DNA from: an uncultured Caulobacteraceae bacterium
Lineage (GTDB): Bacteria; Pseudomonadota; Alphaproteobacteria; Caulobacterales; Caulobacteraceae
Length of the DNA stretch: 22,903 nt
Direction: 5' to 3'
Assembly (NCBI GenBank): GCA_937952995.1
Contig: CALFYB010000009.1
Span: 1-22,903, forward strand
Both the position numbers and the translations under genes were made by a program. This document shows positions 15,305 to 22,360 of the stretch, piece after piece; within the stretch, counting starts at the first letter, position 1; each line of letters begins with the position of its first letter. The notes below the pieces were generated by a model. That model had not been told where the DNA came from. It saw nothing but the letters and a program-made list of their open reading frames with translations, and searched no databases.

Positions 15305-16621
15305 ATGCGCACGAGTTTCACCCCTGAACAGCGCCGTGATCCGGCCATGGCCGCGTCCGAAGCGGTGATCCGCAAATGCGTCCATTGCGGCTTTTGCACC
15401 GCGACCTGCCCGACCTATGTGCTGCTCGGCGACGAGCTCGATTCCCCGCGCGGCCGCATCTACCTGACTAAGGAGATGCTGGAAAATCAGCAAAAGCCGA
15501 CCGCTGAGGTGGTCAAACATATTGATCGCTGCCTGTCGTGCATGTCGTGCCTGACCACCTGTCCGTCGGGGGTCCATTATGGTCATCTGGTCGACCATGC
15601 CCGCGCCTATATCGAGGCCAACTATCAGCGCCCCTTGCTCGACCGGTTGACGCGGCGGGTGCTGGCGGCGGTGCTGCCCTATCCTCGGCGGTTTCGCATC
15701 GCCATCGGGCTGGCCCGCCTCGCGCAGCCCCTGCTTCCGGCTCTGTCGCCGATCCTTCGGTCCATCAAGGCGCTGCAACCGGTCAGCGCCATGCTGGCTC
15801 TGGCCCCCACCAAACCCGCCAAGGGCCTGCCGACCAAGGGGGCTGAGGCTGAAGGTGCACGTCTTGGCCGGGTGGCGATGCTGGGCGGCTGCGCCGAGCC
15901 GGTCTTGCGCCCTGAAATTGGCCGGTCGGCGGCCAGCCTGATCAGCCGGATGGGCTATGAGGTGGTGGTGCCCCCCAGCGCAGGCTGCTGCGGGGCTCTG
16001 GTTCATCATCTGGGTCAAGAAGAGGCGGCTTTGGCTTCTGCGCGGCGCAATGTCGATGCCTGGATGGCGCAGATCGAGGGGCAGGGCCTCGAGGCGATCA
16101 TTGTCACGGCGTCGGGCTGCGGCACCACGATCAAGGACTATGGCTTCATGCTGCGCGCCGACCCCGCCTATGCGGCCAAGGCCGAGCGGGTCTCCAGTCT
16201 GGCTATGGATATCAGCGAATTTGTTGCCGCCAAGGGTCTGCCGCCGGTCACGTGCGCGCCGAACCTGATCGTGGCCTATCAGTCGGCCTGCTCGCTGCAA
16301 CATGGCCAGAAGGTCACCCGCGCGCCGCAGGACCTGCTGACGGCGGCGGGCTATCAGGTCCGGCAACCGGCGGAGGCGCACCTTTGCTGTGGCTCGGCAG
16401 GCACCTACAACATCCTTCAGCCGGTGATCGCCGCGCAACTCGGGGACCGCAAGGTGGCCCACATCGCCAAGCTGTCAGCCGACGTGATCGCGACGGGCAA
16501 TATTGGCTGCGCGACCCAGATCGCATCGCGGACCGGAACGCCGGTGCTGCACACTGTTCAACTGTTAGATTGGGCCACGGGCGGCCCGGTCCCCGAAGCC
16601 TTTTCATCCCATCCCTCGTGA
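15305..16621 (+). CDS. glcF: glycolate dehydrogenase iron-sulfur subunit GlcF
   Basis: 438 residues (E. coli GlcF 407). It carries electrons from the flavin subunits to the quinone pool. Two [4Fe-4S] ferredoxin motifs are complete: CVHCGFCTATCP (C25, C28, C31, C35) and CLSCMSCLTTCP (C76, C79, C82, C86). Two C-terminal cysteine-rich CCG domains follow (GGCAEPVLRPEI...SAGCCGAL and the later CSLQHGQ...LCCGSAGTYN). The segment ASGCGTTIKDYG is typical of GlcF. Only six bases separate it from glcE; the ribosome-binding site is weak, which fits translational coupling. Confidence 0.96.
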   Translation: MRTSFTPEQRRDPAMAASEAVIRKCVHCGFCTATCPTYVLLGDELDSPRGRIYLTKEMLENQQKPTAEVVKHIDRCLSCMSCLTTCPSGVHYGHLVDHARAYIEANYQRPLLDRLTRRVLAAVLPYPRRFRIAIGLARLAQPLLPALSPILRSIKALQPVSAMLALAPTKPAKGLPTKGAEAEGARLGRVAMLGGCAEPVLRPEIGRSAASLISRMGYEVVVPPSAGCCGALVHHLGQEEAALASARRNVDAWMAQIEGQGLEAIIVTASGCGTTIKDYGFMLRADPAYAAKAERVSSLAMDISEFVAAKGLPPVTCAPNLIVAYQSACSLQHGQKVTRAPQDLLTAAGYQVRQPAEAHLCCGSAGTYNILQPVIAAQLGDRKVAHIAKLSADVIATGNIGCATQIASRTGTPVLHTVQLLDWATGGPVPEAFSSHPS

Positions 16622-16639
16622 TCCGATAGAGACCTGTCC

Positions 16640-17086
16640 ATGACCGCATCCACCGCCCCCCTCGACCTGACCCTGGCCTTGGCCGAGCAGATCATCGCTG
16701 CTGCCCTGCAAAAGGGCGCGGAGATGGGCTTTAAGCCCCTGACGGTGGCGGTTCTGGACCGAGGCGGCCACCTGATCGCCTTTGCACGGCAAGATGGCAG
16801 CTCATTGCTGCGGCCTCAGATCGCCATGGGCAAGGCCTCGTCGGCTCTGGCCTTGGGGGTCTCGTCTCGCACCATCACCGCCATGGCCGCAGAACGGCCA
16901 AGCTTCATCGCCGCCCTTGGCCCTATCGCGCCGCAGAGCATCATTCCTGCGCCCGGTGGCCTTTTGATCAAGGGGCGGGACGCGGTGGTGATCGGCGCGG
17001 TCGGCATTTCTGGTGACAATTCGGACAATGACGAGGCCTGCGCTCTGCATGGACTGGCGGCGGCTGGTCTTGAGCCTTTGAACTGA
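16640..17086 (+). CDS. glcG: GlcG/HbpS-family protein
   Basis: 148 residues of the DUF336 (GlcG/HbpS) fold. E. coli glcG lies at the same place in the glc operon; its precise role in glycolate use is not established, and relatives bind haem or act as adenosylcobalamin-related accessory proteins. Visible pattern: LTLALAEQIIAAALQKGAEM helix, TVAVLDRGGHLIAFARQDG, IAMGKASSALALGVSSRT, and the C-terminal GAVGISGDNSDNDEACALHG, all typical of the family. It has no signal peptide, so it is probably cytoplasmic. It starts 18 bases after glcF and ends 21 bases before glcB, so it is part of the operon. Confidence 0.93.
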   Translation: MTASTAPLDLTLALAEQIIAAALQKGAEMGFKPLTVAVLDRGGHLIAFARQDGSSLLRPQIAMGKASSALALGVSSRTITAMAAERPSFIAALGPIAPQSIIPAPGGLLIKGRDAVVIGAVGISGDNSDNDEACALHGLAAAGLEPLN

Positions 17087-17107
17087 TCGCGCCGACAGGA
17101 CCTTGCC

Positions 17108-19252
17108 ATGACTGACATGATTGACCGCGCGGGCCTGACCGTTGCCGCCGAACTGGCTGACTTCATCGAGCAGCAGGCGCTGCCCGGGACGGGTCTGGAG
17201 CCAGCCATCTTCTGGACCGGCTTTGCCGCCCTGTTCGAGCGTCTGACACCGGTCAACCGGGCCCTGCTGGCCAAGCGCGACCATATCCAAGCCCAGATCG
17301 ACGGTTGGCACCGCGCCCATCGCGGCCAGTCGCACGACAGCGCCGCCTATCAGGGGTTCCTCGCATCCATCGGCTATCTGGTTGCCGAGCCCGCACCCTT
17401 CCAGATCACCACCACGGGGGTTGATCCAGAACTGGCGACGATGGCGGGGCCACAGCTGGTCGTGCCGGTGCTCAATGCGCGCTTCTTGCTCAATGCCGCC
17501 AACGCACGGTGGGGCAGTCTCTATGACGCCTATTACGGCACCGATGCCTTGCCCGCTCAGCCCGATGAGCGCTCAGGCGGCTATGATCCAGTGCGCGGCG
17601 ACCGGGTCGTGGCCACGGTCAAGGACTTCCTCGACAGCGCCGTGCCTCTGGCCAGCGGCCGCCATAGCGATGTAACCGGATGGCGGGTCGAGAACGGCGC
17701 GCTTGTCCCCGCTCTCGCTGACCCGTCAGCCTTTGCCGGTTTCAGGGGAGACCCCGCCGACCCTGAGGCGGTACTCCTCAAGCATAATGGCCTGCATATT
17801 GAGCTGGTCATCGACCGCAGCCATGCCATTGGCCGCACCGATCCGGCGGGCCTGGCCGACGTGCTGATGGAATCCGCGCTCAGCACCATTGTCGACCTCG
17901 AAGATTCCGTCGCTGCTGTCGATGCGCAAGACAAGGTGGCGGCCTATGCCAACTGGCTGGGCCTGATATCGGGCACGCTGGAGGCCAGCTTTGAAAAGGG
18001 CGGGGCGATCCTGACCCGCAGCCTGAACCCTGACCGCGCCTATGTCGGGCCGCAAGGCCAGAGCCTGACCCTGCCGGGGCGCAGTCTGTTGATGGTGCGC
18101 AATGTCGGCCACCTGATGACGACCCCGGCTGTACGGCTAGGTGACGGTTCCGAAGCGCCCGAGGGGATATTGGACGCGATTGTCACCAGCCTGATCGGCC
18201 TGCGCGACGGGCAACGGACGGGCCGGTTCGTCAATAGCCGCCATGGTTCGATCTATATCGTCAAACCCAAGATGCACGGTCCCGAAGAGGCGGCCTTCAG
18301 CAACCGGCTGTTCAATGAGGTCGAGGACCTGTTGGGTCTGGCGCGCCACACGATCAAGATCGGCGTCATGGACGAGGAACGCCGCACCTCAGCCAATCTC
18401 GCGGCCTGTATCGAGGCGGTGAAGGACCGGATCGTGTTCATCAATACCGGCTTCCTCGACCGGACCGGCGACGAGATCCATACCGACATGGAAGCTGGGC
18501 CGATGGTGCCCAAGGGCGAGATGCGGACCAGCGCTTGGATCAAGGCCTATGAGGACCGCAATGTCCGCATCGGCCTGGCCCACGGCCTGTCAGGACGCGC
18601 TCAGATCGGCAAGGGCATGTGGGCGGCCCCCGACCGGATGGCGGACATGATGAGCCAGAAGATCGGCCATCCGCAGTCGGGTGCCAATACGGCGTGGGTC
18701 CCAAGCCCGACGGCGGCGACCCTTCATGCCATGCACTATCACAAGGTCGACGTATTCGCGGTGCAGGCGGGGCTCCGCTCAGAGCCGATACCGGGGCGTG
18801 AGCCCTTGCTGACCCTGCCGCTCGCCGAGGGGCGCAACTGGACCTCCGAAGAGGTGCAGCGCGAGCTGGACAATAATGCCCAAGGCCTTCTGGGCTATGT
18901 GGTGCGCTGGATCGATCAGGGCATTGGCTGCTCAAAGGTGCCGGACCTGAACGACATCGGCCTGATGGAAGATCGCGCCACCTTGCGCATCTCGTCCCAG
19001 CATATGGCCAACTGGCTGCATCACGGCGTCTGCACCACAGAGGATGTCGAGGCGGCTCTGCGGCGGATGGCGCTGAAGGTCGATCAGCAAAACCAGTCTG
19101 ACCCGGACTATCGGCCCATGGCCCCGCACTTCGAGGCCAGCATCGCGTTCCAAGCGGGCCGCGCCCTGATCTTCCAGGGCCTGACCCAGCCCAGCGGCTA
19201 TACCGAACCCCTGCTTCACGCCTTCCGGCAAAGGGTGAAGGCGGCGGGGTAG
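17108..19252 (+). CDS. glcB: malate synthase G
   Basis: 714 residues (E. coli MSG 723), a monomeric cytoplasmic TIM-barrel enzyme that condenses glyoxylate with acetyl-CoA to malate. Family landmarks in order: an N-terminal clasp; LVVPVLNARFLLNAANARWG; HNGLHIELVIDRSHAIG; TIVDLEDSVAAVDAQDK; LMVRNVGHLMTTPAV; SRHGSIYIVKPKMHGPEEAA; KIGVMDEERRTSANL, with the acidic metal ligand region; FINTGFLDRTGDEIHTDMEA; and the C-terminal plug. Start ATG has AGGA upstream. It is the last gene of the operon and consumes the glyoxylate made by GlcDEF. No terminator is evident in the 12 bases before the convergent dehydrogenase gene. Confidence 0.97.
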   Translation: MTDMIDRAGLTVAAELADFIEQQALPGTGLEPAIFWTGFAALFERLTPVNRALLAKRDHIQAQIDGWHRAHRGQSHDSAAYQGFLASIGYLVAEPAPFQITTTGVDPELATMAGPQLVVPVLNARFLLNAANARWGSLYDAYYGTDALPAQPDERSGGYDPVRGDRVVATVKDFLDSAVPLASGRHSDVTGWRVENGALVPALADPSAFAGFRGDPADPEAVLLKHNGLHIELVIDRSHAIGRTDPAGLADVLMESALSTIVDLEDSVAAVDAQDKVAAYANWLGLISGTLEASFEKGGAILTRSLNPDRAYVGPQGQSLTLPGRSLLMVRNVGHLMTTPAVRLGDGSEAPEGILDAIVTSLIGLRDGQRTGRFVNSRHGSIYIVKPKMHGPEEAAFSNRLFNEVEDLLGLARHTIKIGVMDEERRTSANLAACIEAVKDRIVFINTGFLDRTGDEIHTDMEAGPMVPKGEMRTSAWIKAYEDRNVRIGLAHGLSGRAQIGKGMWAAPDRMADMMSQKIGHPQSGANTAWVPSPTAATLHAMHYHKVDVFAVQAGLRSEPIPGREPLLTLPLAEGRNWTSEEVQRELDNNAQGLLGYVVRWIDQGIGCSKVPDLNDIGLMEDRATLRISSQHMANWLHHGVCTTEDVEAALRRMALKVDQQNQSDPDYRPMAPHFEASIAFQAGRALIFQGLTQPSGYTEPLLHAFRQRVKAAG

Positions 19253-19264
19253 GGGGTCTTGTGC

Positions 19265-20065
19265 CTAGGTCTTTCTAAATCGCCCTGAAGCCCTTGCCAT
19301 CAAGGCGAGGGCCCAGTCTTCAGGGATGAGTTTGGTCAGCACGGCGAGGGCCTTGTTGGGGGCCCCAGTGACGCAGATGGCGCGGTTGGCCTCTACCGCC
19401 TCGTAGCCCTGTTCCGCCACCTCATCGGCCCCAAGCCAGAGCCAAGCCGGTGTTGAACGAGAGACCGTCTCGCGGGTGTCATTGACGTCGTGGAACTCAG
19501 AATAGGTAAAACCGGGGCATAGGGCGCTGACATGCACGCCGGTCCCCGATGTTTCCAGATGAAGGCTCTGAGAAAACCGGACCATGAAGCTCTTGGTCGC
19601 CCCATAGAGCGTGTGGCCCGCCGAACCGGGCATCAGACCCGCTAAGGACGCCACATTGATCACCCGGCCAAAGCGGCGCTCGATCATGCCGGGCAGCACC
19701 TTGTGGGTCATGTCGCAGACCGCGACCAGCAGCACCTGCAAGAAGTCCCTCTGCTCTTCCCAGCGGGTCGAGGCATAGGTGCCGGGCAGGCCGTAACCCG
19801 CATTATTGACGAGCGCATCGACAACTCGCCCATGCGACTCCAATTCGGCCAAAATCTGATCGGCGGCTTCGGGCTGAGCCAGATCGGCGGCGATGACATA
19901 GGTCTCCACCCCGAACCTCAAGCGAATCTCATCGGCGAGCGCTTCCAGACGGTCCGTGCGACGGGCCGTGAGCGCAACATCGTATCCGGCCCTAGCAAAG
20001 GCACGGGCTATGGCAGCCCCGATCCCGGCTGAGGCACCGGTAATGAGACAAAGACGGCGGGACAT
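19265..20065 (-). CDS. short-chain dehydrogenase/reductase
   Basis: 266 residues of a classical SDR. The NAD(P)-binding TGASAGIG lies at 9-16, the basic pair TARRTDRLEALADEI (after strand 2) suggests NADP preference, NNAG is at 87-90, and the catalytic Ser-Tyr-Lys is S140, Y154, K158. The C-terminal third (PGFTYSEFHDVND, then a VAEQGYEAVEANRAICVTG segment) resembles the DltE/YqjQ-type SDRs that are annotated only as oxidoreductases. Start ATG at 20065 with AGGACC upstream. It is convergent with glcB, with 12 bases between the stops, and is the last complete gene on the alphaproteobacterial side. Substrate unknown. Confidence 0.9.
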   Translation of the reverse strand: MSRRLCLITGASAGIGAAIARAFARAGYDVALTARRTDRLEALADEIRLRFGVETYVIAADLAQPEAADQILAELESHGRVVDALVNNAGYGLPGTYASTRWEEQRDFLQVLLVAVCDMTHKVLPGMIERRFGRVINVASLAGLMPGSAGHTLYGATKSFMVRFSQSLHLETSGTGVHVSALCPGFTYSEFHDVNDTRETVSRSTPAWLWLGADEVAEQGYEAVEANRAICVTGAPNKALAVLTKLIPEDWALALMARASGRFRKT

Positions 20066-20160
20066 GAACAGAGGTCCTTTTCAGCACCAACAAACAGGTC
20101 TGCACAGTGACTGCACCGCCCCTGATGATCAAGCCGCTCAATAGAATGGCTTGGCGGTCG

Positions 20161-20466
20161 CTAATCCTTGAGCAGGTCAGAGATCATGATGTGAGACAGA
20201 CGCTCTGCAGCGGCCTGATCGGCGGCCGCGATTGCAGCGCCCACTGCTTTGGGAATTTTTTGACCAATGGGACAGCCCTTAGCGCCGGGCGGCGGCATGC
20301 CAAGATGCGCGCAGCCATTCACCGCCCTCAGGACCTGATCGAGGCTTATGGTGTTCGCAGGCTTGAGCAACCAAGCACCGCCGCTTGCACCGGCCCGTGT
20401 CGCAATTAGTCCGGCCTTGGCCAACATCGCCGTGACACGTCGTACGACGACGGGATTGGTCGGCAT
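20161..20466 (-). pseudogene. Rrf2-family transcriptional regulator, C-terminal fragment
   Basis: About 100 residues corresponding to the recognition helix onward of an Rrf2 regulator: TNPVVVRRVTAMLAKAGLI (end of the helix-turn-helix), the wing ATRAGASGGAWLLK, ISLDQVLRAVNG, then a tail with two cysteines (GCAHLG, KGCPIGQ). A full Rrf2 protein has about 35-40 more N-terminal residues including the first DNA-binding helices; here they are replaced, in frame, by a dehydrogenase fragment. No independent start with a ribosome-binding site is visible. The three-cysteine iron-sulfur pattern of IscR is absent, so any ligand is unknown. Gene style and neighbour match the alphaproteobacterial side. Confidence 0.75.
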
Positions 20467-20475
20467 GGAGGCGGC
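20452..20475. other. junction between alphaproteobacterial and betaproteobacterial sequence
   Basis: On the minus strand the peptide KAASMPTNP is shared by both sides. Dehydrogenases of the left fragment typically continue ...LKAASMPTNFG..., and Rrf2 regulators typically read ...SExIAxSMxTNPVVVRR. The codons for AASMPTN (20455-20475) are therefore a plausible stretch of 15-21 bases of identity at which two unrelated genes were joined, by assembly or by recombination. Positions are approximate because the parental sequences are not available. Confidence 0.7.
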
Positions 20476-20889
20476 TTTGAGCCCAGATTGCTGCCATGCG
20501 CCGTGTTTGAGATTGCCGATGTATTGGGGTAATCGTTTGGCGGCAGCCATGATCAAAGACCAGGTCAATTCGGCCGGTGCGTAAGGCGAGCCCGTGCCCT
20601 GAGCGACCGCAATGCCCCGCTCAGAACAAGCGGCCAAATCAATGTGGCTGCCGGCATGACCCGTCTGGGAAATCAGTTTGAGACGGGGCAATTTTTCCAG
20701 TAACTGCCGATTCAACGGCGTGCGCTCACGGATCAGCACCAGCACCTCGGCGTCGCGCAGCCGGATCGCCAACTGGCCAATGCCCTTGACCGTGTTGGTG
20801 AAGACCTTGGCGTTGTAGCGCTCTAGCTGGGCCGCGCAGCGCAGTTTGCGAACCGCGTCCTGGTAGTCGTCGAGGATGATGATGTTCAC
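20467..20889 (-). pseudogene. D-2-hydroxyacid dehydrogenase, N-terminal fragment
   Basis: About 141 residues from a GTG at 20889: NIIILDDYQDAVRKLRCA, RDAEVLVLIRERTPLNRQLL, PRLKLISQTGHAGSHIDLAA, and GSPYAPAELTWSLIMAAAKR. This is the N-terminal catalytic half of an NAD-dependent D-isomer 2-hydroxyacid dehydrogenase (about 325 residues when whole). The Rossmann domain with GxGxxG and the catalytic Arg, Glu and His are all missing, because the frame switches to Rrf2 sequence after KAASMPTN. The open frame technically continues upstream to 21516, but that part is antisense to the DUF1993 gene. As drawn, the joined frame would encode 242 residues with no dehydrogenase activity. Confidence 0.8.
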
Positions 20890-20985
20890 GGCAGCGGGCG
20901 GGGCCAAAGGCGTTGATTGTGCCCGTCGGTCGGTGGCCGGCGACCCAAGTAGCATCGTCCGATCCCATTCCACCAGGAGACCCCC

Positions 20986-21495
20986 ATGAGCCTTTCGATG
21001 CACTCGGCCAGCACGCCTGTTTTTCTCAAGATGCTGGGCAATCTGGGCCACTGGCTCGACGCTGCCGAAGCTCATGCGGCGGCCAAGAAGTTCGACCCGT
21101 CGGTGCTGCTCAGTGCGCGCCTTGCGCCTGACATGCTGCCGTTCACGCGGCAGATCCAGATCGCCTGCGATGCGGCCAAGTTCTGCGTGGCGCGGCTGTC
21201 GGGCACCGAAGCGCCGAAGTTCGAGGACAACGAAGCCAGCATCGCCGACTTGAAAAAACGCATTGCCAACACCGTGGCGTTCATTGCGTCGGTGCCCGCT
21301 GCGCAGATCGACGGCAGCGAGGGCAAGGCGATCGAGGTGCCGATGCGAGGAGCTCCCGCGCTCAAGTTCGACGGTGAGACCTACCTCAAGCACTTCGTGC
21401 TGCCGAACTTCTACTTTCACCTGACCATCGCCTACGCGCTGCTGCGCCACAACGGCGTGGGCCTGGGCAAGGGCGACTTTCTCGGGCGCGACTGA
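20986..21495 (+). CDS. DUF1993 domain-containing protein
   Basis: 169 residues of the DUF1993 family, whose members are about 170 residues and uncharacterised. They have a DinB/YfiT-like four-helix bundle arrangement. Visible: SMHSASTPVFLKMLGNLGHWLDAAEAHAA near the start, LAPDMLPFTRQIQIACDAAK, an SIADLKKRIANTVAFI helix, and the conserved KHFVLPNFYFHLTIAYALLRHNGV near the end. The start ATG has AGGAG at a good distance. It is divergent from the dehydrogenase fragment and convergent with lexA. Codon style differs from the genes left of 20,450 and fits the Burkholderiales side. Confidence 0.88.
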   Translation: MSLSMHSASTPVFLKMLGNLGHWLDAAEAHAAAKKFDPSVLLSARLAPDMLPFTRQIQIACDAAKFCVARLSGTEAPKFEDNEASIADLKKRIANTVAFIASVPAAQIDGSEGKAIEVPMRGAPALKFDGETYLKHFVLPNFYFHLTIAYALLRHNGVGLGKGDFLGRD

Positions 21496-21505
21496 ACCGC
21501 CTTGC

Positions 21506-21528
21506 GGCCGGCGCAAGGCGCGCCGGCC
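21506..21528. terminator. GC-rich bidirectional hairpin between DUF1993 and lexA
   Basis: A perfect nine-base stem, GGCCGGCGC with GCGCCGGCC, and a five-base loop lie 10 bases after the DUF1993 stop and 10 bases before the lexA stop. There is no T-run on either side, so termination strength is uncertain. Confidence 0.55.
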
Positions 21529-21538
21529 TGAGGTGCCG

Positions 21539-22216
21539 CTACATCATCATGTTGTTGCGGATCAGGCCCACAGCCAGGCCTTCGATCACGAAGTCGGTCT
21601 CGCCGCTGGCCACCACGATGGGCTCGAAGTCGGGGTTTTCGGGCAGCAGTTCGATGGTGTTGCGGTTGCGCCTGAAGCGCTTGACCGTGACCTCGTCGCC
21701 GAGCCGCGCCACCACGATCTGGCCGTTCTTGGCGTCATGGGCCTTTTGCACCGCGAGCAGGTCGCCGTCCATGATGCCGGCGTCGCGCATGCTCATGCCG
21801 CGCACCTTGAGCAGGTAATCGGGGCGGCGCGGGAACATGCTGGCCTCGACCATGTAGGTTTGATCGATGTGCTCTTGCGCCAGGATCGGGCTGCCCGCGG
21901 CCACGCGCCCCACCAGCGGCAAGCTCAGCTGGGCGATGCCCGGCAGCGGCAGGCTGTATTGCTTGCCGCGCATCTGGTTGAGCGCGCGCAGCGCCTCCGA
22001 GCGCAGCCGGATGCCACGCGAGGTGCCGCCCACCAGTTCGATCACGCCCTTGCGGGCGAGCGCTTGCAGGTGCTCCTCGGCGGCGTTGGCCGACTTGAAG
22101 CCCAGCTCGGTGGCGATCTCGGCCCGCGTGGGCGGCGCGCCGGTGCGCTCGATGGCGCTTTGCACCAGATCGAGGATCTGCTGCTGCCGGTCGGTCAGCT
22201 TGGGCGCGTCTTGCAT
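21539..22216 (-). CDS. lexA: LexA SOS-response repressor
   Basis: 225 residues from the ATG at 22216 (E. coli LexA 202; betaproteobacterial LexA about 220-225). LexA represses SOS genes until RecA-ssDNA filaments trigger self-cleavage. N-terminal winged helix-turn-helix: LTDRQQQILDLVQSAIER, PPTRAEIATELGFKSANAAE, then the wing. C-terminal S24 protease domain: scissile A107-G108 in GRVAAGSP, nucleophile S142 in GMSMRDAGIMDGD, general-base K179 in EVTVKRF. The 37-residue Ser-Lys spacing equals that of E. coli (S119, K156). The open frame extends far upstream to 22843, but that part is antisense to the asparaginase gene. Two SOS boxes 30-65 bases upstream indicate autoregulation. Confidence 0.97.
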   Translation of the reverse strand: MQDAPKLTDRQQQILDLVQSAIERTGAPPTRAEIATELGFKSANAAEEHLQALARKGVIELVGGTSRGIRLRSEALRALNQMRGKQYSLPLPGIAQLSLPLVGRVAAGSPILAQEHIDQTYMVEASMFPRRPDYLLKVRGMSMRDAGIMDGDLLAVQKAHDAKNGQIVVARLGDEVTVKRFRRNRNTIELLPENPDFEPIVVASGETDFVIEGLAVGLIRNNMMM

Positions 22217-22245
22217 GGGGATCTTTCGGCGTTGGTGGGGTCGGA

Positions 22246-22261
22246 CTGATGATTCATCCAG
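22246..22261. promoter_or_regulatory. LexA (SOS) box, proximal to lexA
   Basis: An exact CTG-N10-CAG operator, with spacer ATGATTCATC on the plus strand. Its near edge is 30 bases upstream of the lexA start. This is the E. coli/betaproteobacterial type. Confidence 0.85.
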
Positions 22262-22264
22262 TGG

Positions 22265-22280
22265 CTGTATTTTCATCCAG
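22265..22280. promoter_or_regulatory. LexA (SOS) box, distal to lexA
   Basis: A second exact CTG-N10-CAG operator, with spacer TATTTTCATC on the plus strand. Its centre is 19 bases from that of the proximal box, nearly two helical turns. On the minus strand a TTGCAT / GAAAAT promoter pair (17-base spacer) overlaps it, which would allow LexA to block lexA transcription. Confidence 0.85.
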
Positions 22281-22360
22281 TTGAGCGCCAAATGCAAAGG
22301 GTGGGTGCCGCGCAAAATCGCGTGGCGCCCACTGCCACTTGAACCGATGGAGGTCACACC

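Noticed and set aside
14432..16462. A 676-codon open frame on the minus strand across glcE and glcF.
   Set aside because: It is antisense to two fully recognisable genes, its product is rich in Arg, Gly, His and Gln in the manner of a GC-rich shadow frame, and it resembles no family.
20890..21516. N-terminal extension of the chimeric frame up to 21516.
   Set aside because: It is antisense to the DUF1993 gene and has no family resemblance; the dehydrogenase starts at the GTG at 20889.
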